Source of the DNA: Methylosarcina fibrata AML-C10
GTDB taxonomy: Bacteria > Pseudomonadota > Gammaproteobacteria > Methylococcales > Methylomonadaceae
Assembly (NCBI RefSeq): GCF_000372865.1
Contig: NZ_KB889965.1
Span: forward strand, 1,545,022-1,609,021
Direction: 5' to 3'
Length of the DNA: 64,000 bases
How positions within the stretch are numbered: the stretch's first letter is position 1; every line of letters starts with the position of its first letter. Below are positions 36,538 to 46,554 of this stretch, in pieces. Both the position numbers and the translations under genes were made by a program. The notes under the pieces are model-generated. The model ran no database searches, was not told the DNA's origin, and saw nothing but the letters and a program-made list of their open reading frames with translations.

Positions 36538-37662
36538 TTACCGTTTGGCCGTTGAAGCCAGCATGCCTGCGCCGTATTGAAGATCACCCTGCAGATTCGG
36601 ACTCAAAACATCGCTTTCATAGACTTCGATGTATTTGGCTCCGAGCCCGATGCCGTTTTCGAGAGCTCCGCGCAGGGAACCCTCCAGCCGGTTATGGGGA
36701 TCCCTGGAAGCACTCCAAATCATCTGGAAACCGAGATTCGCTTTCTTTCCGTATTCTTCAAGCAGGGAATAAATATGGATCATCGGCGGAAAACGGGAGG
36801 GACGAACTGCTTTAAGACCGGCGCTGAATACCCACAGCTTGTCGCCGAACCGGTTTGACGCGTATTCCAGCACTTCATCGGCAAAATAGGCATCCTCGAG
36901 CACGATGCCGGGAGCGACAAACTTGGGCTTATCCGGAAAGGCCTGTTGGTAGACGTCGATCATCTGGCGCCAGGCGCTCAGATAAGCATCCCGGTTGTAC
37001 ATGGCCTGCAACCGTTGAAAGCTTTCCCCATGCGGAGGAAAACTTCCCGGCAGCATCATTTCCGGCGCGGGGGCCGTGACGCTGACCGCGAAAATGGTAG
37101 GGTCGCTACGGTAGCGGGCGCCGAATTGTTCGATCAGCGTCGTCCACTTTTTCAGAAACACCTTGTCCCAGGGGACGTATTCGGTGACCTGTTCGCCTTG
37201 TCTCGGATTTCCGGGCACTCGGATGGTAAACGTGAACGGTTCTGCACCCGCGTCAAAAACCCATTGAGGAGGCTTCAGCGGCAGCAGGTGCAGAGTGATT
37301 CGCTTGTTGGCGAGCTTCGCCGTATTAATGTATGAATCGATTTGACTCCAATCGTATTTACCGTCTTCCGGCTGGACGTCCCGCCAGCCTATCTGAAGAG
37401 CGATGCCGTTCACATAGCTTGAATTGAGCGCCGAAGGATCCAGCGGTCCCCGCATGACGTTGTGCAGCACGAACAAACCCGGTTTTTCCGCACCGGCTGC
37501 CGCAATCGCCGGGGCTCCATAAACGAGCAGAGCGAAAATCAGCGTTAGCCAGGATAAGGCAGGACAACTGAAAATCTTGATGCCGTTTCCGGCCGATACA
37601 AGGGCTTGTTCATAAAAGATTTTGGCAGTCATATCATTGATTCTCTTAATATTGTTCAACAT
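36538..37662 (-). CDS. Secreted TIM-barrel glycosidase-like protein
   Basis: A 374-residue exported protein with a long N-terminal region and signal helix (LSWLTLIFALLVYGAPAIAA). The rest looks like a clan GH-A barrel of the beta-galactosidase kind: IALQIGWRDVQPEDGKYDWS at strand 1-2, ITLHLLPLKPPQWV, and SVTAPAPEMMLPG at the strand-4 acid/base place (E201). A possible nucleophile strand is KYIEVYES (E346 or E349). The usual NE pair before the acid/base is absent. A good AGGA ribosome site precedes the ATG. It probably acts on an extracellular polysaccharide, but the fold assignment comes from motifs only. Confidence 0.6.
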   Translation of the reverse strand: MLNNIKRINDMTAKIFYEQALVSAGNGIKIFSCPALSWLTLIFALLVYGAPAIAAAGAEKPGLFVLHNVMRGPLDPSALNSSYVNGIALQIGWRDVQPEDGKYDWSQIDSYINTAKLANKRITLHLLPLKPPQWVFDAGAEPFTFTIRVPGNPRQGEQVTEYVPWDKVFLKKWTTLIEQFGARYRSDPTIFAVSVTAPAPEMMLPGSFPPHGESFQRLQAMYNRDAYLSAWRQMIDVYQQAFPDKPKFVAPGIVLEDAYFADEVLEYASNRFGDKLWVFSAGLKAVRPSRFPPMIHIYSLLEEYGKKANLGFQMIWSASRDPHNRLEGSLRGALENGIGLGAKYIEVYESDVLSPNLQGDLQYGAGMLASTAKR

Positions 37663-38547
37663 GAATTCCTAACGCCTTTTCGGCTGACGTATCTGTATAC
37701 AGAAAAGAGCGAATTGTGTCGCTTTCGATGCGCATCTGGGCGAACGAGTTCGCCCCTGCACGCCATACAAAAACGCTCCGGAACGAAAAACCTAATCCCA
37801 TCAGGCTTGAAACCTTTCAATACTGCGTGATCAGATGCATAAGATCTGCTTATTTGAAAACCGAACTACGAATGTATTCGTAAAACCGGAAATAAAAGTT
37901 TTTTAATTCTATAACATCGAATAAAATGTGTCTAAGTTTTGAGGCAGTCCCGGGCTACCCTAAGACGGCCGCTTACTTTTTTTAATATCTGCATTTCTCC
38001 GAGAATGGAACCGCTTAGAGTTTTATGCCGTCTTTTCCAGGCTCATTTCCCCCATGCCTGACGTAAGTATTTTCCTCCCTATCAAACGCAAAGCGGTTTT
38101 AGCAGATTCGCTAACTCTTTATGCTCCTGGTCTTGTTAAATCATGACAGCGAGGCCCAGCGATAATGCGGGTCTTTTATTGCCGCCACAGCTTGCTCGGG
38201 ACAAACGTCTCGTTTGCATTTTATCCGAACAGGATATTCAACACAGAAATCTCGGGACATTAACCGGATGCTCCAAGCAAGGATTTTGCATACATTATTG
38301 GCCAGTCTCGGTTAAGCGTTTCATCAGTTTACGAGAATCAAGTTGGCTATTAACAAACCGCTGACCAATCCAGGATATAGCCGCTAATTTTGAAAACTTT
38401 TTTACTGATGATCAACCGGGCTTTTCATACCAGTTTTTATCTTAATTCAAACCATGCTTATTTTGAACTAAAGGTAATTCGGCAGGGACCTTGGGATCAG
38501 ATTCAGAGCTATGAGTCTTTACAATAAACAATCGGAGTGTATAAATC
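37663..38547. other. Long intergenic region, no gene recognised
   Basis: 885 bp between divergent genes. Short frames (for example 38143-38364) do not look like proteins of any family I know and lack good ribosome sites. The region is AT-rich around 37850-37930. Promoters for both neighbours should lie here, but I could not fix them. Confidence 0.4.
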
Positions 38548-40059
38548 ATGAACAAGCTCGTTAAACAACTGTTTTATCTTTTACTGATTTCAGGCTGCTC
38601 ATTGACTGCCCAGGCCGTTACCCAGAGCCGCGTGTACGTAACCAATAATAATGCCCCCGGTACGGTCAGCGTCATCGACCCCGGCACCAACACGGTCATC
38701 GCCAGTTTATTCGTAATGAATAATCCGACCCGCCTCCTGGTTGCTCCCGACGGCACCAAGGTTTATGTTTCCAACAAGGAATCCGATACCGTTCAGGTCA
38801 TCGATACCGCGACCAATACGATCAGCGCTACGGTTACCGTGGGAGACGGCCCCGAGCACATGGTCATTACTTCCGATGGTCATACCCTGTTCGTCGCCAA
38901 CGGCTATGCCAACACGGTCTCGGTCATCGATACGGCCAGCAACAACGTGACCGGCACCATTGCCACCAAATCCTATCCAAAGTTCATGGACATTACTCCG
39001 GATAATCACTGGGTTTATGTCTCCAACAAGAACTCCGGTTCCGTTACGATCATCGATGCGGTCAACCGTAGCGCGCTCAAAACCGTTCAGGTCGGACTCA
39101 GCCCGAGCCGGGTCGTCGCCAGCCCGGACGGCAGCCGGGTCTATGTCTCGAATTTCGGCGCGCTGGCGGTAACGAACTCAAGCTCGGTCGCCGTTTTCGA
39201 AACCACCAACCACAGCGTTTTAACCACCATTCCGCTCGGCACAGGCTTAGGCACCACCAGCCTGGACATCACGCCCGACGGAAAAACCCTGTTCAGCGCC
39301 AATCAGACGGGCGGATCGGTCTCGGTCATCGACACGCTCACCAATACCGTGATCGGCACCACCACGGTCGGTGGCTCGCCCTGGACGGTGAATACCGCAC
39401 CATCCAATGACAGAGCCTATACGCCTCCGGCTATCGCCAACGCAGCCGTGGTCGTCGATGCGACTACCGCCGGCGTGCTCTCGACCATCCCGGTAGGCAA
39501 AGGCCCTTACTGGGGAGCAGTGAACGCGTCCGGTTCCCGTTATTATGTAACCAATCCGCCTGACGGAACGGTTTCGGTCATCGATACCGCCAGCAACACC
39601 GTCATCGCGACCATTCCGACCGACCTGAATCCCTGGGTAATCGAAACCGCCGAGATTCCCGTGGCCGACAGCGACGGTGACGGAATTATGGATACCCAAG
39701 ACAACTGCCCTGCGGTAGCCAATCCCGATCAAGCCGACAGCGACGGCAACGGCATCGGCGACGCTTGTGACGTGCTGCCCGCACCGCAAATCACCGGTAT
39801 TTCGCCTTCCTCGGCAAAACGCGGAACGTCGGCGGTAGTTACCCTGGTCGGCACCGGTTTCCAGGCTAACGCAAGCGCCGCCATGACCCCTCGCGCCGCG
39901 GGCATTACGATCAATTCGGTACAGGCCGTCGGTTCGACCAGTTTGCAAATCAACCTGACGATCGCCTCCGATGCCTTGACCGGCCTTCGCGGCTTCAAAA
40001 TAACCAATCCCGACGGCCAATCCGTCACGAAAGACAAAATATTCACCGTGGTGCCTTAA
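38548..40059 (+). CDS. Secreted YVTN beta-propeller with TSP3 repeat (paralogue 3)
   Basis: A 503-residue exported protein. The signal peptide is QLFYLLLISGCSLTAQAV. A YVTN propeller follows (GTVSVIDPGTNTVIASLFVM, TVQVIDTATNTISATVTVGD, SVSVIDTLTNTVIGTTTVGG), then a TSP3 unit ([34 protein letters not shown]) and an IPT/TIG-like domain (TGISPSSAKRGTSAVVTLVG). It is laid out like paralogue 2, with long shared stretches such as PVGKGPYWGAVNASGSRYYV and [19 protein letters not shown] lies 11 bp before the ATG, and a perfect terminator hairpin follows. No sorting or anchoring signal is seen at the C-terminus. Confidence 0.88.
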   Translation: MNKLVKQLFYLLLISGCSLTAQAVTQSRVYVTNNNAPGTVSVIDPGTNTVIASLFVMNNPTRLLVAPDGTKVYVSNKESDTVQVIDTATNTISATVTVGDGPEHMVITSDGHTLFVANGYANTVSVIDTASNNVTGTIATKSYPKFMDITPDNHWVYVSNKNSGSVTIIDAVNRSALKTVQVGLSPSRVVASPDGSRVYVSNFGALAVTNSSSVAVFETTNHSVLTTIPLGTGLGTTSLDITPDGKTLFSANQTGGSVSVIDTLTNTVIGTTTVGGSPWTVNTAPSNDRAYTPPAIANAAVVVDATTAGVLSTIPVGKGPYWGAVNASGSRYYVTNPPDGTVSVIDTASNTVIATIPTDLNPWVIETAEIPVADSDGDGIMDTQDNCPAVANPDQADSDGNGIGDACDVLPAPQITGISPSSAKRGTSAVVTLVGTGFQANASAAMTPRAAGITINSVQAVGSTSLQINLTIASDALTGLRGFKITNPDGQSVTKDKIFTVVP

Positions 40060-40634
40060 TCCGAAATAAACAGAGCAGAAGCACCGGCAAAATTTCCGTC
40101 GTATAAAAAAGACCTGCCAGGATTCAAAAACCTGGCAGGTCTATTATTTAAAACCGGCCTCTGACTGTTTGAAACCGTTCGTCTAGAGTTCTTCGGCACG
40201 AACGGAGTTAAAATTTCATCGGTTCGGAGCAAATCACCTGAAAAATTGAGCAAATCGAGTTTTTTGTCGGCCCTTCCTTTCCCGGTCGAGGGCGACAAGC
40301 AGACGGCTTTGGATTCTTTCTTGTCCGGATAATGCTCAAGAAGCCGTTTCTACAAATGAGACTGTGGCCGAGAAGTCGTTGGCGAAAACTCTTTTTCCGG
40401 ACCGGCAACGCCGGGCTCATTCTTTAACCCCACCCGGAATGAACGATAATTTTTCCTGACGGATCCGCGGTCTTTCCACACAGAAATTAATACGATTGGG
40501 CTGGTGCCTGCCCAGGTTATAATGAACCCGGGCAGGTCAAAATGAAAAGCAGTTTTCTTACCCGGCTGCGCATGATCTCAACTTTCTTGTTTTGGCATTC
40601 CCCAACAGCGACGCGATCCTCCGGCGGAGTCTTT
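40060..40634. other. Intergenic region after propeller paralogue 3
   Basis: This stretch holds the terminator at 40110-40142 and then about 490 bp without a supported gene. Frames here are non-coding. It includes the 5' part of a longer reading frame for the DUF599 gene (from 40542) that I treat as untranslated. The DUF599 promoter is expected in the last 150 bp. Confidence 0.4.
40110..40142 (+). terminator. Perfect hairpin terminator after propeller paralogue 3
   Basis: A 12 bp perfect stem (AGACCTGCCAGG, 40110-40121, with CCTGGCAGGTCT, 40131-40142) closes a 9 nt A-rich loop. It is preceded by AAAAA and followed by ATTATTT. The arm recurs in the imperfect hairpin at 20824-20855, so it is also a dispersed repeat. 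Confidence 0.8.
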
Positions 40635-41291
40635 ATGGAACATGATGTGATTGCTTTTGCAGTGAGTGCACTGCTGGTTCTGTTTTATTATTCGTATTTG
40701 CGCTGGAAAACCCGGCGTCAGCCTCACTTTACCGTCCATGCGATGAATGCAAAAGTTCGTCAACGCTGGGTCGAAATGATCATGAGCGGCGATAAAAAGG
40801 AAATCCTGGCGGTACAAACCCTGCGCAATTCGGTGATGGCCGCCAACTTCATGGCCTCGACCGCCATTCTGCTGATCATAGGCATACTGAACCTCAGCGA
40901 AAATCCGGAAAAACTGATGAACGCCTGGCAGCCCTTTCTGGTCATAGCGAATACCTCCAGGGAATTGAGCCTGATCAAGCTCGCCTTGTTGCTGCTGGAT
41001 TTCTTTATCGCTTTTTACTGTTTCTCGATGGCCATACGTTTCTTTAATCACGTCGGCTATATGATCAATCTGCCGCCGGACAGCAGCGTCGAGCGTCTGT
41101 CGCCGAAACAGATCGGAATCTATCTCAATCGCGCCGGCACCTATTACACGTTCGGAACGCGCGCGTTTTTTTTCAGTTTGCCTTTGATCCTGTGGTTTTT
41201 CGGTCCTTATGTGCTGGTTTTAGCAACGCTGATATTGATTGTATCGCTTTATTCACTCGATCGGGCGCCCTCTCCTGAAAGTGAAACGTAG
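40635..41291 (+). CDS. DUF599 membrane protein
   Basis: A 218-residue membrane protein of the DUF599 family. I start at ATG 40635, which has GGAG eight bases upstream. The first helix is VIAFAVSALLVLFYYSYLRW. It is followed by the family-typical RQRWVEMIMSGDKKEILAVQ and TLRNSVMAANFMASTAILLI, then two or three more helices (LALLLLDFFIAFYCFSMAIR, FFFSLPLILWFFGPYVLVLA). The function is unknown throughout the family. The next gene begins 82 bp downstream in the same direction. Confidence 0.85.
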   Translation: MEHDVIAFAVSALLVLFYYSYLRWKTRRQPHFTVHAMNAKVRQRWVEMIMSGDKKEILAVQTLRNSVMAANFMASTAILLIIGILNLSENPEKLMNAWQPFLVIANTSRELSLIKLALLLLDFFIAFYCFSMAIRFFNHVGYMINLPPDSSVERLSPKQIGIYLNRAGTYYTFGTRAFFFSLPLILWFFGPYVLVLATLILIVSLYSLDRAPSPESET

Positions 41292-41373
41292 CAAGCGCAC
41301 TCCCGCCACCCAAAAACAGATTTTGGCCGAAAAAATCATTTAACCTTGTCAACCCAAGCTCATAAGGATTGTC

Positions 41374-43059
41374 ATGCCGAAACCCGAATCTCCATCCCGT
41401 TGCCAAACAGACCGGCCGGCCGATATTGCGCATAAGTTGCAGCACTGGCTCGACCAAAACGTTTACGATCTGGCCCGGCAGATGCGCTTGAGTTACGTGC
41501 CGCCACTGATGGTCTATCTGGCCGCCGGCATTTCCGGTTTGACCGGCATCGTCGGCACTTTTTTCGTGAAGGACTATCTCGGACTCTCCGCCGAATTTCT
41601 AGCCGCTTTGACTTTCTGGGCGATGCTGCCCTGGGCCATGAAGATGCCGATCGGCCATCTCGTGGACCTGTTCTGGCGGCACAAGGCCAGGATGATCTAT
41701 CTGGGCGCGGGCCTGATTGCGGCAAGCCTGCTGATCATGTTGAATCTTTTGGTCGACCCGGACTCCATGACCGGCTGGCTGTCCGCCGAAACCTGGTATG
41801 TGGTGGCGACGCTGCTGGCTCCGATCGGCTACGTCATCCAGGACACCGTGGCCGATGCCATGACCGTGGAAGCGGTCGTACGGGTCGACGAACAGGGGCG
41901 GCCTTTGCCGGAGGGGCAAATTCAGTTGGCGCATACCACCATGCAGACGCTGGGACGAGTCGCTATTATCGGCGGCACCCTGCTCGTCGCCGCGGCCAAC
42001 GTTTATCTGTTCAGAGGGGTGGAGACGATGGACGCTGCCCGGCAGGCGGCCGTTTACGTGCAAATTTACCGCTGGGCCTTGCTGATTCCGGTCATTTCCG
42101 TCGGCGGCGTGCTCCTGGCGTCTTATCTTCGATCAAGCGCGGAATGGCGGCTCGCCGCCCAGGGTTACGAAACGGCGGACATCGAACGCCTGCTGGATCG
42201 CCCATCGACCGAACTACCCGCCGTCAACTGGTGGATCCTCGGCGGCAGTTTGAGCTTTACTCTGTTTGCGCTAATCATGGGGCTGGCCAAAATTCCCTAC
42301 AACGAAGAACTGGTCTTTCTGGGGTCTCTATCGATCGTCGTCTTTCTGATGTGGCGTTTGACCGAAGAGCTGACCGTGTCTCTCAGAAAGCAATTATTCG
42401 GCATTGCTCTGGTCATTTTCGTCTTCCGCGCCATTCCGTCGACCGGAGCCGGCTCCACTTGGTGGATGATCGATGCCCTCGGTTTCGATCAGCAGTTTCT
42501 GTCGAAGCTGTCGCTGATTTCCAGCGGATTGACCCTGTTCGGCATGTTTGTATTTCGGCGTTTCATGGCCGAACGCTCGATCACCGAGATCGTCGCGATA
42601 CTGACCGTGATCTTCACCGTCCTCAATTTGCCCGAAATCGCTTTGTATTACGGATTTCACCAGTGGGCGCAAACTCACGTCGCCGGTTTCATCGACGCCC
42701 GTTTCATTGTGCTGGTCGATACCGCGCTGGAATCGCCTTTAGGCCAGGTTGCCATGATTCCGATGCTGGCCTGGATCGCCAATTCGGCTCCCCGGCAACT
42801 CAAGGCAACCTTTTTCGCGGTGATGGCGGCGTTCGTCAATCTGGCCCTGTCCCTCTCCCAATTGTTGACCAAACTGCTGAACCAATGGTTTGTGGTTACC
42901 CGCGAAGTCAGGGATGCCGTGACCGGGGCGATCGCCGTACCGGCCGATTACAGCCAGTTGGGCGGCCTGTTTTTCGCGGTCATGGTCCTGGGCTTCGCCA
43001 TGCCGATGCTGGCCATCGTCATCGCGAAACGGACCCTGCTCAGCGAAAGCAAACCCTGA
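41374..43059 (+). CDS. MFS-type transporter, BT1/folate-biopterin transporter-like
   Basis: A 561-residue integral membrane protein with about 12 helices. The N-terminal part (LSYVPPLMVYLAAGISGLTG, FFVKDYLGLSAEFLAALTFW, WAMKMPIGHLVDLF) and the PIGYVIQDTVADAMTVEAVV segment match the layout of BT1-like major-facilitator transporters. In that family a DTVAD-type helix-4 motif is conserved. Plant and protozoan members carry folates or pterins; bacterial substrates are mostly unknown. No partner genes in the immediate neighbourhood hint at the cargo. Confidence 0.65.
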   Translation: MPKPESPSRCQTDRPADIAHKLQHWLDQNVYDLARQMRLSYVPPLMVYLAAGISGLTGIVGTFFVKDYLGLSAEFLAALTFWAMLPWAMKMPIGHLVDLFWRHKARMIYLGAGLIAASLLIMLNLLVDPDSMTGWLSAETWYVVATLLAPIGYVIQDTVADAMTVEAVVRVDEQGRPLPEGQIQLAHTTMQTLGRVAIIGGTLLVAAANVYLFRGVETMDAARQAAVYVQIYRWALLIPVISVGGVLLASYLRSSAEWRLAAQGYETADIERLLDRPSTELPAVNWWILGGSLSFTLFALIMGLAKIPYNEELVFLGSLSIVVFLMWRLTEELTVSLRKQLFGIALVIFVFRAIPSTGAGSTWWMIDALGFDQQFLSKLSLISSGLTLFGMFVFRRFMAERSITEIVAILTVIFTVLNLPEIALYYGFHQWAQTHVAGFIDARFIVLVDTALESPLGQVAMIPMLAWIANSAPRQLKATFFAVMAAFVNLALSLSQLLTKLLNQWFVVTREVRDAVTGAIAVPADYSQLGGLFFAVMVLGFAMPMLAIVIAKRTLLSESKP

Positions 43060-43372
43060 CGGATCCTTCCCGGATAAGCATCGCCGGGCGGTAACTTACA
43101 GAAAGTCCGCCCCGTGCCTTGACGGTCGCCATTCCGGCAAAGCCTTCCGGACGGATTACAGGGCAGAACCGGGTTCCGATACTGCCCTCAATGCCGTCAA
43201 ATAGGCCGGATAAGTAAAGCGCATCCGGCCCGCCAGAGTCATCGTACCGAGTACTTGTCATGCGTCATTCCGTGGATTGTCCTGCGAAGCAATGACTTGC
43301 AGCGCACTTGCCGGATAAAATCATATATAATGCCGGATTTAATCAATCATAAATCAACCGCTGTTTTACCCC
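43060..43372. other. Intergenic upstream of xseB
   Basis: 313 bp without a supported gene. It contains scattered short GC-rich inverted words (for example CCGGA/TCCGG) but no clear hairpin. The promoter of the xseB-ispA-dxs-apt run should be near its end; ATATATAATGCC (about 43324) contains a possible -10 box (TATAAT). Confidence 0.4.
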
Positions 43373-43606
43373 ATGCCGAAGAAGAAAAGCTCAACTCCAT
43401 TCGAAGAATCCCTCGCCGAGCTCGAGCAGTTGGTCAGTCAACTTGAACAAGGAGACATAACTCTGGAAGAGTCGTTGAAGTCTTTTGAACGAGGGGTCTA
43501 CCTGACCCGAACCTGCCGGCAGGCCTTGCAGGAGGCGGAACAGAAAGTTCAGATTCTTCTGGAAAAAAACGGCAGTCAATCCCTGGAGCCTTTTACTGAT
43601 GAGTAA
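43373..43606 (+). CDS. xseB: Exodeoxyribonuclease VII small subunit
   Basis: A 77-residue XseB. The sequence SFEESLAELEQLVSQLEQGD-type core is visible as TPFEESLAELEQLVSQLEQG, followed by ITLEESLKSFERGVYLTRTC and a coiled-coil tail. The small subunit wraps the large XseA subunit, which is not encoded here. Its stop overlaps the ispA start by 8 bp, the common xseB-ispA-dxs order of proteobacteria. Confidence 0.96.
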   Translation: MPKKKSSTPFEESLAELEQLVSQLEQGDITLEESLKSFERGVYLTRTCRQALQEAEQKVQILLEKNGSQSLEPFTDE

Positions 43607-44495
43607 TGCGTTAAAAGAATACCTTAGTTTTTGCCAAAACCGCGTCGAACGGGCCCTGGAAGCCCGCTTGCCGGGTGAACAGATTTTGCCGCAGAAGCTG
43701 CACAAGGCGATGCGCTATTGCGTGCTGGACGGCGGCAAGCGGATGCGTCCGATGCTGACCTATTGCACCGGCAAAACGCTGGGAATAGAACCGGAGGTAT
43801 TGGACGGCCCGGCTTGCGCAGTCGAATTCATTCATGTCTATTCGCTCATCCACGACGATCTTCCGGCCATGGATGACGATGACTTGAGACGCGGCAAGCC
43901 GACCTGTCACGTCGCCTTCGATGAAGCGACCGCCATCCTGACCGGCGATGCCCTGCAGGCTTTGGCTTTCGAAACTCTGGCGCATGACCCTACCATTACG
44001 GCCAGCATGGAAAACCGGTTAAAAATGATTACCGCCTTAGCCAAGGCCAGCGGCTCGCAGGGCATGGTGGGCGGACAAGCGATCGATCTCGAGTCGGTCG
44101 GAACGAAAATCACGTTGCCCGAACTGGAAAACATGCATATTCATAAAACCGGCGCCTTGATACGTGCGAGCGTCAATCTGGCCACCTTCGCCAAAGAGGG
44201 CATCGATCCCTCGGCCGCCAAAAAACTGGACCAGTATGCCAAATGCATCGGCTTGTCCTTTCAGGTCAAAGACGATATTCTGGACGAGGAAAGCGATACC
44301 GCGACCCTCGGGAAGACCCAGGGAAAGGACAAGTTCAACGACAAACCCACCTACCCGGCCTTGCTGGGGATGGCGGGCGCCAAGCAAAAAGCGCTTGATT
44401 TACATGAAAAAGCCATCGAGAGTCTGGACATCTTCGGCAAAGAAGCCGATCTTCTGCGTGATCTGTCCCTTTATATCATTCAACGCGACCATTAA
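43599..44495 (+). CDS. ispA: Farnesyl diphosphate synthase
   Basis: A 298-residue prenyl synthase that condenses DMAPP and IPP to farnesyl diphosphate, the direct precursor of squalene. The first aspartate-rich motif is HDDLPAMDDDD (D86, D87, D92) and the second is KDDILD (D225, D226). GGKRMRP and GQAIDLES-type motifs are present. The chain-length position before the first motif (YSLIHDD) is typical of FPP synthases. It sits between xseB and dxs. Confidence 0.95.
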   Translation: MSNALKEYLSFCQNRVERALEARLPGEQILPQKLHKAMRYCVLDGGKRMRPMLTYCTGKTLGIEPEVLDGPACAVEFIHVYSLIHDDLPAMDDDDLRRGKPTCHVAFDEATAILTGDALQALAFETLAHDPTITASMENRLKMITALAKASGSQGMVGGQAIDLESVGTKITLPELENMHIHKTGALIRASVNLATFAKEGIDPSAAKKLDQYAKCIGLSFQVKDDILDEESDTATLGKTQGKDKFNDKPTYPALLGMAGAKQKALDLHEKAIESLDIFGKEADLLRDLSLYIIQRDH

Positions 44496-44640
44496 ATCCC
44501 CACTTGATTACTAGGACATTTAATCTGATAATCGCTCGTTTTGTTAAGGCTTTAGCGTACCGCATCCGCATCGCCAAAGAATGGCATCACGCCACCCTGC
44601 CCCTAGACTTGCCGAGCTGACTCAAGGACTCGAACTACCC

Positions 44641-46503
44641 ATGACCCAATCAGGCCGTTATCCGCTATTAGACACCCTCCATTACCCTGCCGATCTGCGC
44701 CGTCTCGGCAAGGAGCAGCTCAAGCCGCTGGCGAAGGAGCTGCGCGAGTACCTGACGCAGACCGTGAGCGTTTCCGGCGGCCATTTCTCGGCCGGTCTCG
44801 GTACCGTGGAATTGACCGTGGCCCTGCACTACGTGTTCGATACGCCCCAGGATCAGTTGGTCTGGGACGTCGGCCATCAGGCCTATCCGCACAAGATCCT
44901 CACCGGCCGCAAGGAACGGATGACCACGATCCGCACCCGCGGCGGCGTCGCCGCCTTCCCCTGCCGCAGTGAGAGCGAATACGACGCCTTCGGCGTCGGC
45001 CATTCCAGCACCTCGATCAGCGCCGCGTTGGGCATGGCGATTGCCGCCGAGCTCAAAGGCGAACAGCGGCAGATGGTGGCGATCATCGGCGACGGCAGCA
45101 TCACCGGCGGCATGGCGTATGAAGCGATGAACCACGCCGGTTCCATCGACGCCAATCTCCTGGTGATCCTGAACGACAACGACATGTCGATCTCGCCCAA
45201 CGTCGGCGCGATGAACAACTATCTGGCCAAGATCCTGTCCAGCCGCCTGTACGTCTCGGCCTGGGAGGAAAGCAAGAAGGTCCTAAGCCGCATGCCCAGC
45301 GTCTGGGAACTGGCCCGGCGCACCGAGGAGCACATGAAGGGCATGATCGTGCCCGGCACTTTGTTCGAGGAGCTCGGCTTCAATTACATCGGCCCGATCG
45401 ACGGCCACGACCTGGACGCCCTGGTGCCGACGCTGGAGAATCTGAAAGCGATGTCCGGCCCGCGCTTCCTGCACGTCGTCACCCAGAAAGGCAAAGGCTA
45501 TCCGCCGGCGGAAAAGGATCCTCTGGCCTATCACGGGGTGCCGGCGTTCGACCCGAGCCGGGACTGCCTGCCGAAAGCGGCGCCGTCGCCGCATCCGACC
45601 TACACCGAGGTGTTCGGCCGCTGGCTCTGCGACATGGCCGAGCAGGACCCCCGGCTGCTCGGCATCACCCCGGCGATGCGCGAAGGCTCGGGTCTGGTGG
45701 CCTTTTCCGAGCGCTATCCGAAGCGTTATTTCGACGTCGCCATCGCCGAACAGCACGCGGTGACGCTGGCCGCGGGCCAGGCCTGCCAGGGCGCCAAACC
45801 GGTGGTGGCGATTTACTCGACCTTTTTGCAGCGGGCGTACGATCAATTGATTCACGACGTCGCCTTGCAGAATCTGGACGTCCTGTTCGCGCTCGACCGC
45901 GCCGGTCTGGTCGGACCGGACGGGCCGACCCATGCCGGCAGTTTCGATTTCAGCTATCTGAGCTGCGTTCCCAACCTGCTGGTCATGGCCCCGGCCGACG
46001 AGAACGAATGCCGGCGGATGCTGACCACCGGCTTTCTTTACGAAGGGCCGGCGTCGGTGCGCTATCCGCGCGGCAAGGGACCGGGGGTGGCGGTCGAGCC
46101 GGGGTTGACGCCCTTGCCGATCGGCCAGGCCGAGGTGCGCCGGCAAGGCAGCCGCATCGCCGTGCTCGCCTGGGGCAGCATGGTCGCGCCGGCGGTGCAG
46201 GCGGGGCAGAGCCTCGGCGCCACGGTGGTCAACATGCGCTTCGTCAAGCCGCTCGACGAGGCGTTGATCCTGGAGCTGGCGAAAAGCCACGACGTGCTGG
46301 TGACGGTGGAAGAGAACGTCCTGGCCGGCGGCGCCGGCAGCGCGGTCAACACGCTGCTGCAAGCGCGGAAGGTGCTGATGCCGGTGCTCAACCTCGGGCT
46401 CCCGGACCATTTTGTCGAACAAGGCACCCGCGAAGAGCTCCTCGCCCTCTGCGGCCTCGACGCCCAAAGCATCACCGACCGCATCGCCGCGTTTTGCGCT
46501 TGA
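44641..46503 (+). CDS. dxs: 1-deoxy-D-xylulose-5-phosphate synthase, copy 1
   Basis: A 620-residue thiamine-diphosphate enzyme that makes DXP from pyruvate and glyceraldehyde-3-phosphate, the entry step of the MEP pathway. The ThDP region is [17 protein letters not shown] with [26 protein letters not shown] and the transketolase-type [15 protein letters not shown] are also present. I start at ATG 44641, so that length and N-terminus ([16 protein letters not shown]) match copy 2; an in-frame ATG at 44581 would add 20 residues. It is the third gene of the xseB-ispA-dxs run. The coding DNA is nearly identical to copy 2 and visibly GC-richer than ispA or apt. Confidence 0.95.
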   Translation: MTQSGRYPLLDTLHYPADLRRLGKEQLKPLAKELREYLTQTVSVSGGHFSAGLGTVELTVALHYVFDTPQDQLVWDVGHQAYPHKILTGRKERMTTIRTRGGVAAFPCRSESEYDAFGVGHSSTSISAALGMAIAAELKGEQRQMVAIIGDGSITGGMAYEAMNHAGSIDANLLVILNDNDMSISPNVGAMNNYLAKILSSRLYVSAWEESKKVLSRMPSVWELARRTEEHMKGMIVPGTLFEELGFNYIGPIDGHDLDALVPTLENLKAMSGPRFLHVVTQKGKGYPPAEKDPLAYHGVPAFDPSRDCLPKAAPSPHPTYTEVFGRWLCDMAEQDPRLLGITPAMREGSGLVAFSERYPKRYFDVAIAEQHAVTLAAGQACQGAKPVVAIYSTFLQRAYDQLIHDVALQNLDVLFALDRAGLVGPDGPTHAGSFDFSYLSCVPNLLVMAPADENECRRMLTTGFLYEGPASVRYPRGKGPGVAVEPGLTPLPIGQAEVRRQGSRIAVLAWGSMVAPAVQAGQSLGATVVNMRFVKPLDEALILELAKSHDVLVTVEENVLAGGAGSAVNTLLQARKVLMPVLNLGLPDHFVEQGTREELLALCGLDAQSITDRIAAFCA

Positions 46504-46506
46504 ATC
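44671..46506. repeat. dxs long direct repeat, copy 1
   Basis: This stretch matches 58043-59878 in the same orientation, with only about 14 differences counted by eye. The match begins inside codon 11 of dxs and ends three bases after the stop codon; outside these limits the sequences diverge at once. Confidence 0.9.
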
Positions 46507-46554
46507 GGCTTGCTTTAACCGGAGCTTTCGTTTCTTATAAACCATCAGAAGCAG

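Noticed and set aside
38143..38364. Plus-strand 73-codon frame in the long gap
   Set aside because: No family, no ribosome site and no partner gene; the composition looks non-coding.
45283..46545. Long minus-strand frames opposite both dxs genes
   Set aside because: They arise from GC-rich codon bias of dxs (Arg/Ala/His-rich translations) and are shadows of the real gene.
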